A stretch of DNA of 64,000 nt from Oikopleura dioica (lineage: Eukaryota > Chordata > Appendicularia > Copelata > Oikopleuridae): positions 11,847,001 to 11,911,000 of the forward strand of contig OU015567.1 of the NCBI GenBank assembly GCA_907165135.1, given 5' to 3'. Positions 37,498 through 49,700 of the stretch are shown one piece after another. The notes under the pieces are model-generated. The model ran no database searches, had not been told where the DNA came from, and saw nothing but the letters and a program-made list of their open reading frames with translations. The position numbers and the translations under genes were made by a program. Position 1 is the first letter of the stretch. Each line of letters starts with the position of its first letter.

Positions 37498-39170
37498 ATG
37501 TTAGAGCCACTAGACGCGGCAAACTTACCGATTTCGGTCAGCTTACCTTCTGGCTGCTTGGATACTCCTGTGATGAGCTTTTCTGAGCTTTTAGAGCAGC
37601 CGATGAGCTACGACTTTCTCCCAAACAATGTAAGTGATTGAAACACTTTTGCTCAATAAATTTGGACTTTTAATTCATCCGGTGCTTCGAAGCCCAGAGG
37701 GGGACCCGAAAGGTGCCCCCAACAGTGCGTCCGGTCGTGTGCCCAGAAAATGTTTATTACCTGCGGCGGAGCTGTATCGATTAGGAAATAAATTTCTCAA
37801 CCTTTCAAGAATACAAATTAATTTGACGACGAAAAACGGCGAAGAACTATAAAATGAAATTTATTCAAAACTATAAAAAGACGCTCCTGATCGATAATTG
37901 TATACTAAACTTTTAAAACTTTGATCGATCTTCTTTTTAAAACCAAATTTCAGTCTCTCGATTCTGGCCGGGAAAGTTTCACATCAACAGGATCGGCTCA
38001 ATCGTCTCCTACATCACCTCTTACATCTCCGGCGGAGCAAACTGCCTCTCCTACCCTTCCAGAAGCTCAAGTTTCTCTCAGTCAACAGCAAACTCCAGCG
38101 ACATCTTCAGCTCAAAGCCATTATCCGCAGGAATTTTATCCTCAATACGTTCCACAGCCTGATGTAAGATTTTGCTCATTTAAATATTGGTTTTAACTGT
38201 CTCTTAGGTCTATCTCTACCCACAATCATATCTCCCCGTTCAAAATCAACAGTACCAGCAATATCACCCGGAAATGACTACCAACTACAGCAATACGGCC
38301 GCTTTTTACCCACAGATTCCAAAGTCAACTCAACTCGCTCCTGAACAAGGCTTTACTGGAAACTTCAGCAGTCATTTGCCATCAAATGTCCCTCCACCTG
38401 GTACACGTCTTTCGAGGAAATCTCCGAAAAAGAAGAAGAAAAAGGATCCTAACGAGCCAAGCAGACCTGTTTCCGCATACGCCTTATTTTTCAGGTAATT
38501 TAAAAGCAAAAGATTTCAAATTGAGATTCTCTTCCTTGATTTCAAATTGCAACAGATGCGTTATTAGGAAATTTTAACGCCTATCATTCAGAGAAACACA
38601 ATCGCTCATCAAAGGCCAGAAACCCGAAGCAACTTTCGGCGAAATCTCAAAAATCGTGGCGTCGATGTGGGACGCACTCGGGGATGAAGAAAAGACGGTA
38701 AGAAGCGATAAATTACATTATGCATTGATCAAGGCGCGCGCAAACTCGTGTCGCTTTCAATTATTTCCAAAGCTCACTCCCCTTGGGCTAAAGACGAGAT
38801 TTTGTTTACTTTTGAAAGGGGATAATGTATATTGATGGAATCGGATCAGGGAATGATTATTTATTCGCTGAATACGAGCCTCTCATCTCCGTCTGTTACC
38901 GATGTAACTCAGGTTGAGCGCCGGATAAGCCTACAACTAAATAATACTCTAATGGGAACTGATCGAAATGCAGTTTGTTCTGACCATAAATACAGATATC
39001 TGACTGATTTGAACTGAAATAAGTCGTAAAAAACAATTTAGGTCTACAAGCAGAAAACCGAAAACGCGAAAAGAAACTATCTCCGCGAGCTGGCATCCTA
39101 CCGAGCATCCCTGGTTTCAACATCCAACGGCCAACAACAACAACACTCAGTCCGGGCGAAGCCTTACTGA
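37498..39170 (+). CDS. TOX: TOX-family HMG-box transcription factor
   Basis: Exons 37498-37629, 37954-38163, 38208-38494, 38592-38697 and 39042-39170, all GT-AG, join in frame. The N-terminal half is Ser/Thr/Pro/Gln/Tyr-rich, like an activation domain. A basic stretch of Lys ([20 protein letters not shown]) leads into a single HMG box that is nearly identical to vertebrate TOX ([60 protein letters not shown]). The box is split by introns after FFR and after EEKT. The C-terminus is short (about 20 residues after the box) compared with vertebrate TOX. The protein should bind structured or bent DNA in the nucleus. AATAAA signals lie near 39320. Confidence 0.93.
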
Positions 39171-39465
39171 GCACAAGGCATCACCATTCATTATTTCATA
39201 TTTTCTCATCGCACATAAATCCTAAACTCATCAACCGACGCGTAATTGAACTGTTCAGTTATATAATTTGTACATTTGCGCTTTCTACGGAGATAAAAAA
39301 TATTTTCATAAATTTCTGTAAATAAATAAAAAATTTCAGCAAAAATTGAACCGAGATTTCAACACGGAGGCGTGTTATTTACACAGTCCTGTGCTCGTAT
39401 TTATCTTTTTGTCTACCTTTCTTTACGAGAAATTTTTTTTTTTCAAAAAAAGGAGAACGAGAAAA

Positions 39466-40394
39466 ATGCTCGAATTTCTTTTTATTGTAATTTCAACTTT
39501 TGTCACGTGCCATGCTGAGTTTCTGGATGCAGAGGATACGCGTTGGGTCAGAGTTTGTACGAAATGGATTCCATGCCTTTTGCTTGCGATTATGATCCAA
39601 AATGAGAAAAAGAAGACGAAATGCATCCCAGGCAAGCTTTAATTCATTAATAGAGAGCTTCCACCCAGTATATTTTACAGTACTAAGAATCTGAGCTGTC
39701 CATATTTATCCGTAGTTATCATTTTCTAGGTGCACCAACAACGATCCAAGTTGGTTTGTTCTTTTCTGCCATCGGTGAGTAACAGAACTAAGGACTATTT
39801 GTTTTACAAAGCTCCTCCTGACCTTCAACTCAGGTGATGTTTTTCTGGTCTACGGAATGTACGAAAACTACTTTATTGCTGGCGTATGCTTCTTTGGCAT
39901 TGCACAAATGTTTTACACAATGTCATTCGGCTGGGAAGTTTGCAACTACGTCTCGATGATGATGATGGTCTCTATGAACTACATTCTTCAGGTAAATTGT
40001 ACTCATCCTTGATTTTCATTCACAAAACTCAAATAGAGAACGGTCATCGCCGAGGTTCAAGATGAGAAAATTCATGTCATGGTTGTTGGTTACAGCGTTC
40101 TTCTTACTTTTATGGGCTGGAGAGCTGTTGATGCTGCAGTAGCACCTGATGCTTCTGGTAGTAATTTTTATGATTCATGTTTTGAGTCTGTTTTTAGGCT
40201 GGGAGCGAGTCTATTCTCTTCTGGGAGGCATCATTTTCGTTATTTCCGACCTTATGATCGCTGTGAATCAATTCGTTCGACCGATTCCAAATCACAAACT
40301 TTATATTTTGAGCACTTACTTCTTTGCCCAGTACTGTCTCGCTCAATGGTCAATTTGCAAGGCTCACCGAATGCCCAAGATAAAAACCAACTAA
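39466..40394 (+). CDS. TMEM86: TMEM86/YhhN-family membrane protein (lysoplasmalogenase-like)
   Basis: Start at 39466 (MLEFLFIVISTFVTCHAEFL). Exons join across short introns to a stop at 40392-40394. The first intron uses a GC donor (CCAG before GCAAGC), confirmed by the frame: IPGAPTTIQVGLFFSAIG. Hydrophobic segments and the motifs VGLFFSAIGDVFLVYG, MGWRAVDAA and GGIIFVISDLMIAVNQF match the YhhN family, whose TMEM86 members hydrolyse the vinyl-ether bond of lysoplasmalogen in ER or plasma membranes. The conserved Asp residues in GDVFL and SDLMIA are present. The length, about 220 residues, is normal. Confidence 0.82.
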
Positions 40395-40761
40395 TTCCAT
40401 GGAGATTAATTTCGCATCAAAATAAACGCCACGAAAAGCCTATTCATTCTTTTAATTTTATTATCTTCTGAGGAAAGAGAATCAGACATGTGATGGATTG
40501 GATTCTAATACCGCTTTCGAAGGTCGCCCGCGAACATAAATTATCTCCTTGCTCAGCGTCTTGAAAATTGAGTTGTCTTCGTTGTTGGCAGTTTGATTTT
40601 ACCTTGGTCGATGATTTTGGTTTTATAAAGGCGAGTTGGAGCTGATGTCTTCCATAAATAAGTGCACTTTTTGAAGTGAATATTAGCAATTATTATCCTC
40701 TATTTTCCGCTATCTTTTTCTTTGTAAAAGATCTTTGAATTTCAAGAAGAACTCTATTTGT

Positions 40762-41385
40762 TTAGGACATTATTTCACTATTTCTTATAAGCGCCAGATG
40801 CACAAGCCCGCCTGATATGCTCAGAAACAAATTGACGCTCATTTCCAGTTTCGTCGAAAAGAAATTCGAGTAATGTCCGATAAAACCGAAGCAGACCTGA
40901 ATGATTCAGGCTGAATCCTTCACTCTCTTTTTTCATCACGAATATCTTACCGAACAAACGAAGCTTGAGAAGCAGCAAAATATGCTCAAAGAATAGGAGC
41001 AAAGAGTTTTCAGATGACCAGCTAGAATGGATAATATTCCTGTGCAGAGAAAAACTGTATCGAGCCCAGAATAGCCATAATAGTAAACAAACCAATCGTC
41101 CCAAATAGACCAGCTGGTCCAGCTATCTAATCATAGAATTACAAATCGTCGTATTCATGAAGTCAAACCGTCACAATTTGAATCCAAATCATCACTTGAA
41201 CCCGATTGACTAGAGCCCGAATCATTTTCATCGTTGCATAATTTTGGCTTAGGCGGCGCTAGAATGAAAATCTAGATTAATAAAAAGAGGATGATTCTAC
41301 CTAAGTAACAGTGGAATATTATCGTAGCTACCGTAATGGCAATTTGAGAAAATGCTAAGTTTTGGAGAATTTTTTCTTGCGTCAT
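40762..41385 (-). CDS. Four-transmembrane protein, unknown (161 aa)
   Basis: Four exons (41301-41385, 41169-41258, 40951-41126, 40762-40896) with 42-54 bp GT-AG introns join in one frame to 162 codons including the stop. Hydrophobic segments: about residues 9-28 (LAFSQIAITVATIIFHCYL), a second around TVFLCTGILSILAG, a third through YSLSIFCCFSSFVCSVCFGF, and a fourth MSVNLFLSISGGLVHLALI. Between the first two lies a Ser/Asp-rich hydrophilic stretch containing Cys residues. The layout resembles small tetraspan families, but I cannot assign one. It lies tail-to-tail with the TMEM86-like gene. Confidence 0.6.
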
Positions 41386-42772
41386 TTCTTTCTCTCTTTT
41401 TTACAAATGAAAGTTCAATGCGTTTTCTCTTTCTTTTTCGTTTCTCGGTGCAATCAACAGTGACTTTGATTGAGGGCTCACTTTTCTTTGGTTTCTTCGA
41501 TTGTGCTCACTAATGAGATGCTGGGCCAGTTCAATTTAAAATCGAAATTGGGCACACTGGCCGGGATCGTACGTAACTCGCAGGCGTTCCAACTGATCTA
41601 ACCACAGATCGTGGATGCACCAGTCCTCCCTTGGGCCCCGAGCAGGTGTCAAATCCACATTGAAAGGCGTAGATCATTTTGGTTATTACCTTCCTCGTCC
41701 GAGTTTCGATTTTTATGCACGGTATCTTACAGTCTTTTACAGACTCTGTGTGATATTTTTTGCGCGAGAAATCAACGAGGAGTAATTAGGCGAAGCAGAC
41801 CTATTTTAATGACGATTTTGATAGGCGAAAATCGCATTGATATCTTTCCAAGTACTAATTTTGAATAAACACCATCTAGTCATTGTATCCCATAGAAACT
41901 CTAGTCATCAAAGCGATCCCGCGAAAGTCAAAAATAAAAAGTTCAATCACGCGAAGACGCGAGCCGTAGAGGAGCTTAAAATTTTTATGAGGCTGATCGA
42001 GCCAGGTGAAGCGAGAAACCTGTTTGGATTTTAAGGAAATTTATGTGCTGTTTCTATTTAGGCTGTGTATTTGCTCCGTCACGGAGGTTGAAATGGACCC
42101 CTCCCCATGTTTTTTCATTGAAGGGCAAATAATGCAAAATAAGCTTTCAAAGAATAATTCCCAAATGAGCAAACTTTCGACAGAGTGAGAATCCAGTGCT
42201 GTCCGAAAATTCATTGTGGTCAATTTTGTGGTGAGTTTGACGCTCATTTAGACCAAGAAAAGTACTCTTCATACAAGTTTAAAAGCTCCTATGCTTTAGA
42301 GCACTCCTTTGACATTGTGAATAAATGAAATTTTACAAATGCCAATAGTTGTGTTAACAAGAAGTTCTTGATCCTTCTTCTGGGGAGTTAGCTATTTATC
42401 AGGATCAACTCGTCTCGTCTCTAATTATTGCTTTCATCTGACGTTGATCCCCTTACTTGTGGCAGTCGCTTGATTGACGACGACTTTTGCGCTGATCGAC
42501 GAGTTTATACCGCAGCATTTTTACAGACTTCAAGACGTACTCAGAACAAGTCCTCGTGATATCAAAAGCCCTAAAGAGCATTTTTCTTTTAGGAAATATG
42601 GTGGAAGAGCCTCAATTACGTTCCAACTTACCTGGACGCAGGTGTCCATAGCTGCACTTTCCCCACATTGGATCAGAGGCATTTACTTATTGACCGCTTG
42701 ATTACTACTTTCTTCCTTATCAGATCTCTCGTACCTGATCATCACCTGTTGCCTTTGGCGCTGTTCTGAATC
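41386..42772. other. Intergenic
   Basis: About 1.4 kb between divergent membrane-protein genes. On the minus strand near 41530-41615 there is a stretch resembling tRNA promoter boxes and a short inverted repeat (GGCCAGT with ACTGGCC), but no tRNA folds. No coding exon is supported. Confidence 0.4.
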
Positions 42773-42780
42773 TATATAAA
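42773..42780 (+). promoter_or_regulatory. TATA box of the 42829 gene
   Basis: TATATAAA 49-56 bp upstream of the ATG at 42829, with a pyrimidine-rich stretch (TCTATCTTCTCTC) right after it, is a good core promoter. Confidence 0.6.
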
Positions 42781-42828
42781 TCTATCTTCTCTCATTTTAC
42801 CATTCACAACAAAAATCGAAAACTCACA

Positions 42829-43563
42829 ATGGTTAATCTTCTTTCAAACACTAACCTTCGATTCCTCACCTCCCTCCTTTCAATCTTCGCCATCGCCGCC
42901 GTCTTGTGTCATTGTTTCGTCTTCATCATTTTATTCTCCAACATTGGCATTTCTGCGCAAATTTCCGAAGAACTTCCTTACTCGATGATCGGCCAAGGAA
43001 TTTGGTCCGGTGGAATCGCCCTCGTCACAGCTTGCATTCTCTTCACCTTCATCGCTTGCAGAATTCAGTGCACTTTCTCGAAGTTCTACTTTTCTAGCGA
43101 CGAGAAAACTAGCGAGAAAACAGTAGTGGTCATCCTACTCGGGACGTTTCTGACGACTCTGGTTTGCGCGCTCATCGACGGCTTTGGCTGCGTCAATCTC
43201 GTCCGATCCGTTTATTTCGAAAGCGTTGGCGGGTCAGTTCTCTTCGCAATGTTGCTTTTTGAAGGCATCAGTCTCCTCGGCTGCTCGCTCGTATCTTTCA
43301 TCATCATGGCCTACTACACGAGCAACAACGAGCTTGTAGCGAACTTCCGCGCTCTGCAATACCAGTCAGATGTCAATTCAATCCAACGCTCCGTCTCCGG
43401 CCGAACCGACGATTTAACAACTCTGGTGGATGCAAGGATTGTCAACTCGCGGAAAAACTCGACATTTTTCTACGTTACGAGCGAAAATACTTCCGGATAC
43501 AGATCGTATTCAGATGTTGATGAGTATATGTCCGTGATCACCAATTCGAACTTTTACGACTAA
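42829..43563 (+). CDS. Intronless four-transmembrane protein, unknown (244 aa)
   Basis: One uninterrupted frame from the ATG at 42829 to the TAA at 43561. Four hydrophobic segments: SLLSIFAIAAVLCHCFVFII, GGIALVTACILFTFIACRI, VVILLGTFLTTLVCALIDGF and LFAMLLFEGISLLGCSLVSF. They are followed by a Ser/Tyr/Asn-rich cytosolic tail of about 80 residues with possible phosphorylation or trafficking motifs (YRSYSDVDEYMSV). The extracellular loops are short. The TATA box upstream and AATAAA about 40 bp downstream support a real gene. Claudin-like or CD20-like topology is possible, but the claudin W-GLW-C-C signature is absent, so no family is named. Confidence 0.75.
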   Translation: MVNLLSNTNLRFLTSLLSIFAIAAVLCHCFVFIILFSNIGISAQISEELPYSMIGQGIWSGGIALVTACILFTFIACRIQCTFSKFYFSSDEKTSEKTVVVILLGTFLTTLVCALIDGFGCVNLVRSVYFESVGGSVLFAMLLFEGISLLGCSLVSFIIMAYYTSNNELVANFRALQYQSDVNSIQRSVSGRTDDLTTLVDARIVNSRKNSTFFYVTSENTSGYRSYSDVDEYMSVITNSNFYD

Positions 43564-45384
43564 ACTGGTTCTGTATATAAACTGTATTTTGTCTGAATCT
43601 GTAAATAAAATGAATATTCTAAATCGATTCTGATATTGTTAAAATGATCTAGGGTCTAACGATCTCCCATAACTTCATAAGTAGCGATTTTCCTAAAGCC
43701 ATAAATCCCCTGAAGGTCAGCACCTGCTTTTTTCTACCCTGCTGCAAATTTGACGCGTCTTCTGAGCTCCGACGCTCTTGAAATCATATTTGTTAATACC
43801 CTGGCTATTCAAAAATTTATTTTGGGAAAACGTGGGGAGAATCTAATCATCCATCTCAATTTTCATGTTCAAGTTTGTAGATGAAAGAAAGAGGTAAACT
43901 TTTAATTTTCCTTTTCCTTTGGCTACCCTTCAGCTTGCTTATTTTTAATGGGACTTGAACTTTTCTACTTTCTGTTTACTTTTAGAAAGTTTTTGGAAAC
44001 AGAAAGCCAGGTCTCAGCTGTCCCTTTTTCTTCTGATAAGGATTCATCTCCCGCCGGGGGACGAATCACCACTACGCTTATCAGTATTCTGACAGGCCTC
44101 AGAATAATTGATGGCTTTTACTTCCGTGAGAAGTAATGATTAAAGCTTTTAAACGGTTCTAAAAGGGTCTTTTTAAGCGATTTAATAACTTTATTGGCTT
44201 AAAAAGTTGATAATGTCGATTTCCGCTCGATATAAAATTATCGCCTTGTTTCTTTTTTTTTGACCTCAGAGTAGCATCAGAATGACGTGAAGATTTTTAA
44301 CTAATAAGCCGTGTTAATCCGATTTTCCAACAGTGGGTTTTGGGCATTAGAGGGCGCTAAAAACGCGCTACTCGCGACTAGCGCTGATTGAGCTCCGACT
44401 CTCTGAATCATTCACGCTTATTTAGCGCAGCGCCAGAGATCTCCTCCAACTCGACAAATTTCATTTTCTCTAAAAAAAAGAACATTCAAACTGACATTTT
44501 TTTCAAGCACTAAAAAATTTAAAAAAAAGAGGTTGGGCAGATCGACATCGAAAACAAAAAAAAAATACGAATTTGAAGAAGATTTTTGAGAGAGGGTCTA
44601 TCAATTTTATACGAAAATTTCAGGTACATTTCTTGCCTTTTCGTTTATTTACCGACATATTAAAATGTCATTATATATTTCTATAGCTAAAGAAATTACC
44701 AATTAACCCGTATGTTCTCTGATGACAAGATTAATAACAAGTCGGACGCAAATTACTGTAATGGTAATTGAGTTTTTGAGTAGTTGTCCTTTGCTGCACA
44801 AGTGCTCCTTGTCATTTTTTGAAAGGTTTCTTTCTGAAGAGCGGAATCCAAACAGATTCACAACGTCATGAGAAAGTCCAAACACTGATCCGAAAATAAG
44901 TACAGGAGATTACTGTTATTAAATTTTCACACACTCCTGAGGGACAGCAGTAGCATCATATGCTTGTTAGGAAATATGCATATTTCTGATCATTCACTTA
45001 GAAAATCGAGTGGATCAGTTCAAAAAAAACAATGATGAAAATTTTAAATTTCAGCTGTCGAAATTTCAACAACTTAATTTGGCTGGCCCTTTGATGAAAA
45101 ATTTTACGAGCAGAATGAAGACACTCACAAAGTCGCAGAACCATTTTTATTTTTTAATAAGGCAGCTTTATTAGTAAAACACTTTCGCACTAAGCCGTAC
45201 TTAGACATCCTCGAAAGGAAAATGCTGATTAATTAAAAAAAATGAATTTTGGCGCCGGACCAAGCTCACGCCAAGGAATCGCCCTTTTACGATATTTTCG
45301 AATTAATTTATCATCTATTAATCTCTTTCCTCCTTCCAATCAAAGACTTTTAGACAGAATGAGCGCTGGAATCAATCATCAGTG
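43564..45384. other. Intergenic
   Basis: About 1.8 kb of AT-rich DNA with short homopolymers (T and A runs near 44245 and 44560). Short frames are present but none has domain character or a supporting splice structure. Confidence 0.4.
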
Positions 45385-46647
45385 ATGTCAAACGCCACCG
45401 AACTTTTCCTGACAGTAACTTCCGCCACAATTGCAGATTCTGATGAAAATCAATTGAGCCAAGCAAAATGTCTATTGCCAAAAATTTGCCTTTGCGAAGC
45501 AGGTACTTTTTCTTTCATAGAGACAAAAATGGTCAGAAAACAAGCTTTTATTGAGGAATTATTGTATCATATAATTGAATGATTTCGCATTCAGAGCTGT
45601 TCTTCTGGAAAGAACTCAATTTGATCCCTAAACCTTTTTTTCCTAAAATCGATCACTTTCCACAACTTGCCAAATAACAACATCAGAAGGCATAATTGGG
45701 GAAGCGAGGTCTAATTAGAGTGAATAATTTTAGAGGATAACTGTCGGACGTCATTATCGGCAGTTGAAGGTTTATAACCGATAGTTGACGCAGTTGCAAA
45801 ACTTGCAATAAAATATATATTATTCAAGGCAAAAACATTCTTGACTCTCACTTTTAGCTGACAAAGAATGCCTCGTAATTCTGGGAATATTGATGATTGC
45901 CGCAGCACTCGCTCTAGCCGCTGTGCCCGTTTGTGTCATCTTCATTCGCTCAAAGCGAGTCTCAAAGGTAAATGTTAAAATGAATAATATTTTTTAAATA
46001 AAACTTTTTCATTGAAGATCAAAGCGGCGCAAAAGGCAGACCTGGAATCAATAGCAGAATCCAACAGGCGCGACACTTTGCTAAACAGGTAAATTTCACT
46101 CAGACAAAATAGCGCGCCCCTCTGGCGATTTGGCAAAGGCCTGGAAATTCAATAAAACACCTTTATTAGAAGCAATGCGCGCTTCCGGCGAGAGTAGCAT
46201 CGATCTGTGACAGATTTTGTCAGAAATTGACCTTAAAATTCAATTAGAAATTCTATCGGTGCGTAATTTTTAAGGCTAAATTTTCACTGACTATTATGCT
46301 CTTGAATAATTTTGAATTATAGCGCGAAATTATAATAATTAAGCTAAATTGTGGATCAAAGACACCACTTGAGATATTCCAGATGTTATTCTCTTCATTA
46401 TTGATCTCAACTGTAGATGAATTAACCGCCTCAAAATTTCTGTTTTAGGTCGAGTACAATCAATTACTACGCTACAGAGTTGGAAACCAACACAGTAAAG
46501 ATGGATTCTGCAAACAGAACGTATTCAAATCTAGCGCCGAGTGTTGGCAAATCAAGTTCTACTGGCTCTACCGACGAGTCTGGCTACACTTCCGATTCGC
46601 TACTGGCGACTTTTGAACTGCAAACTTCTTTTTCAAACTCAAACTAA
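45385..46647 (+). CDS. Single-pass transmembrane protein, unknown
   Basis: Four exons join in frame: from the ATG at 45385 (MSNATELFLTVTSATIADSD) to the Cys-rich CLLPKICLCEA, then one strong membrane segment (LVILGILMIAAALALAAVPV then CVIFI), a basic stop-transfer RSKRVSK, and a cytosolic Ser/Thr/Tyr-rich tail ending FELQTSFSNSN. The stop is at 46645-46647, only 60 bp from the myosin stop on the opposite strand. N-terminus outside, about 40 residues with four Cys, is likely from the positive-inside rule. No signal peptide is visible. Function is not recognised. Confidence 0.65.
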
Positions 46648-46706
46648 TATATTCAAACAAAAATTGTTAATTAACAAATTTATTGGAAATCGTGGTCAGT
46701 GATAAA

Positions 46707-49700
46707 TTACTTGCTCTCAAGAGCCTTTGATCGAGCCTTGTTAACAGCGGCTTCAGCCATTTCAGCTCGCTCGTTAGCTTCGTCAAGTTCGTGCTGGACC
46801 TTTCGGAATCGGGACATGGCGGAAGAAGCAGATTCAGTGGCGTCTTCAGCGGCCTTCTTGTAGGACTTGACCTTGGAGTTGAGCTTGTCGATGCTGTCAG
46901 AAAGTCGGACAAGGTTCTTCTTGTCTTCATCGTTCGCGTAGTTGGCTTCCTTGTATTTACGCTCGAGCTTTCGCATGACCTTGGTGTTGTCGCTAGTTCG
47001 TCGCTGCTCGCTCTCGAGTTCCATTTCGATTTCTCTGCACTTGGTCTCGAGCTTCTGGACGGCCTTCTTACCACCCTTAAGAGCGACCTGTTCAGCTTCG
47101 TCAAGTCGCATCTGGAGATCTCGAAGGGAGTTCTCCTGGTTCTTCTTCATACGCTCAAGATGCTGGGACTGGTCCTGCTCCTTCTTTAGGTCTTCAGAGA
47201 GAAGGGCGGCGGTAGTGAGGGCCTTCTTAGCAGCATCCTCAGCAGATCGAGCCTCACCAATGGCTTCTTCGACTTCGGTCTTGACAGCGTTGAGCTCACC
47301 CTCGATCTTTCGCTTCTGGTTGATGAAAGCGCCGTTTTGGGTGTGGAGCATGTTAGATCGCTCGTTAGCCTCCATGAGGTCGTTTTCGGCCTGTTTTCGG
47401 GTTCGCTCGGCCTGCTCGAGTCCCTGTCGGAGCTCTTCAATTTCAGAGGTCATAAGGCCAACTCGTCGCTCAGAGACAGCAGATTGTTCTCGAAGATCTT
47501 CAGTCTGTCGCTGAGAATCATCAAGTCTCTGGTTCAAGTCCTTGAGCTGAAGGAGGAGATCCTTGGTGTTCTTCTGGGCATCCTGAGCCTGTCGGGAGGA
47601 TGTAGCCATGTTGACCTCGAGGTCATTAAGATCGGATTCCATCTTCTTTCGGGATCGGATGGCTTCACCTCGAGCTCGCATCTCATTGTCGAGAGAAGCT
47701 TGGATCTGCTCAACAGATCGTGAGGCATTTCGTCGAGCGTTGTCGATTTCTTCGTCCTTCTCAGCCAATCGTCGATCGATTTCCTGCTTGAGCTGCTGAA
47801 GTTCAACCTGGACTCGGAGAGTCTTGGCTTCTTCGGACTCAATGGCGGCCTCGGCTTCTTCAAGAGAGGACTGGATGTCCGCTCGCTCCTGGTCAGCCAT
47901 TCGCTTAGTCTTCTCAAGCTCATGAATAGTCTTGGATCCTTCTTGGAGCTGGTCGACAAGCTCCTGAGCCTCTTCAGCGAGATTCTTGTTTTCTCGTCGG
48001 ATAGCTTCAAGGTTCTCAACAGTCTCTTCAGTAGAATTCTTGAGCTTGAAGAGTTCAGTCTGCTGGTTTCGCACTTCTTTTTGAGCAAGCTCAAGTTCGA
48101 CCTGGGCTTCTTCTTGCTTCTGTTTAGCTTCTGCAAGGAGCTTATCGAAGTTTCGCTGCTTCTTGTCAAGCTGAGATGCAGCGGCGTTTGATCGTTCAAG
48201 ATCGGCGGAGAGATCTTCAACTTCACCCTGGAGTCGGGTCTTGGTCTTTTCGAGAGATCCGCATCGGCCTTGAGCGGCTTCGACCTGCTCTTCAGATTCC
48301 TGAAGTCGAGCGACGAGCTTCTTCTTAGCTTCCTCAAGTTCTTCAGTTCGCTGAATAGCATCAGTCTCGTACTTGTTTCGCCACTGGACGCACTCGTTGT
48401 TAGACTTGCTGAGATTTCGCTGAAGTTCTTGCTTGGACTCCTGCTCTTCCTCCATCTGTTCTCGGAGCATATCAGTGTCGTGTCGCTGAGACTGAAGTTG
48501 GTGAGAGAGCGAGTTCTTAGACTTGGACTCTTCATCGTGCTGTCGCTTGAGCTCATCGTGAGTTTGAGAGAGGGAGTTCTTGTTTCGAACAAGCTGAGTG
48601 TTAACAGTGTCCTTCTCTTCAATATGTCGACGATAGTCGTTGATCTCCATCTGGATTCGATTGTTATCGTTGTTGGAGTCGGAAAGTACGACGGCGCCTT
48701 CTTCAAGTTTCATCTTGAGGTCAGCGATGTTATCCTCAAGGTTGCGAGTCTGCTTTTCGTAGTTAAGCTTAGATTTGGTGAGAGACTCAACATTGACGTG
48801 GAGCTCATCGACTTCCATCTTTGCTTCGGACTTTTCCTTTTCGAGCTTCTGCTTGATTCGGTTAAGATTTTCAATCTGCTCGCCGAGAGAGGTGGTCTGA
48901 TCACCCTGCTTCTTTCGGATATTAGAAAGAGATGATTCGTGGTTAAGAGTGGCTTCCTCAAGTTCTCGTCGAACCTTGGCGGCTTCAGCGTCTCGTCGCT
49001 TGGCAATTTCGATCTGAGCTTGAGTGTTGGATCCAGCTTCTTCAAGTCGCTCAGCGAGCTCCTCAAGTTCTCTGGAAAGATCTCCTCGAGTCTTTTCAGA
49101 TCGAGCTCGTCCACCTCGCTCAGATTCGAGCTCTTCTTCGACTTCTTCGGTTCGACCCTGGAGCTCCTTGATTTTTTTCTGGAGCTGAGCGGCCATAGCC
49201 TGCTCATCCTCAAGCTTCGCGTTGAGCTGGGAGAAATCAAATTCAGACTTCTTCAAGGCTTCTTCCTGACCAGCCTTGTCATTTTCAAGATCCATAATCT
49301 GTTCTTGAGAGAGTCGAATGTCGCCTTCAAGCTTTCTCTTGGCTCGTTCAAGGTCCATTCGAGACTTTTTCTCAGCTTCGAGGCCGATTTCAAGATCATC
49401 GACCTGCTGTTCGAGTTTGCCCTTGGACTTGGTGAGATTGACGACCTTTTCTTCCTCATTTTGAAGATCTCCAAGAGTCTGCTTGTGAGCTTCTTGAAGA
49501 GCTTTCTTCTCCTTTTCAAGCTTGTGAATGGCCTCGCTAACAGAAGCAAGTTCCTCGGTAACGTTCTTGGACTTGTTCTCAGTTGCGTGCTTTTCTTTTT
49601 CAATCTTGGCAAGAGTCAGCTCAAGATCATCAATATCCTTCTTAAGTTCGGAAGATTCATCTTCGAGCTTTCGTTTCTTAGCAACAAGCTCGTTGTTCAT

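Noticed and set aside
41530-41620. tRNA-like A-box/B-box pattern on the minus strand (TGGTTAGATCAGTTGG ... GTACGATCC)
   Set aside because: The acceptor and T stems do not pair and no plausible anticodon arm forms. It may be a decayed tRNA-derived repeat, but not a tRNA gene.
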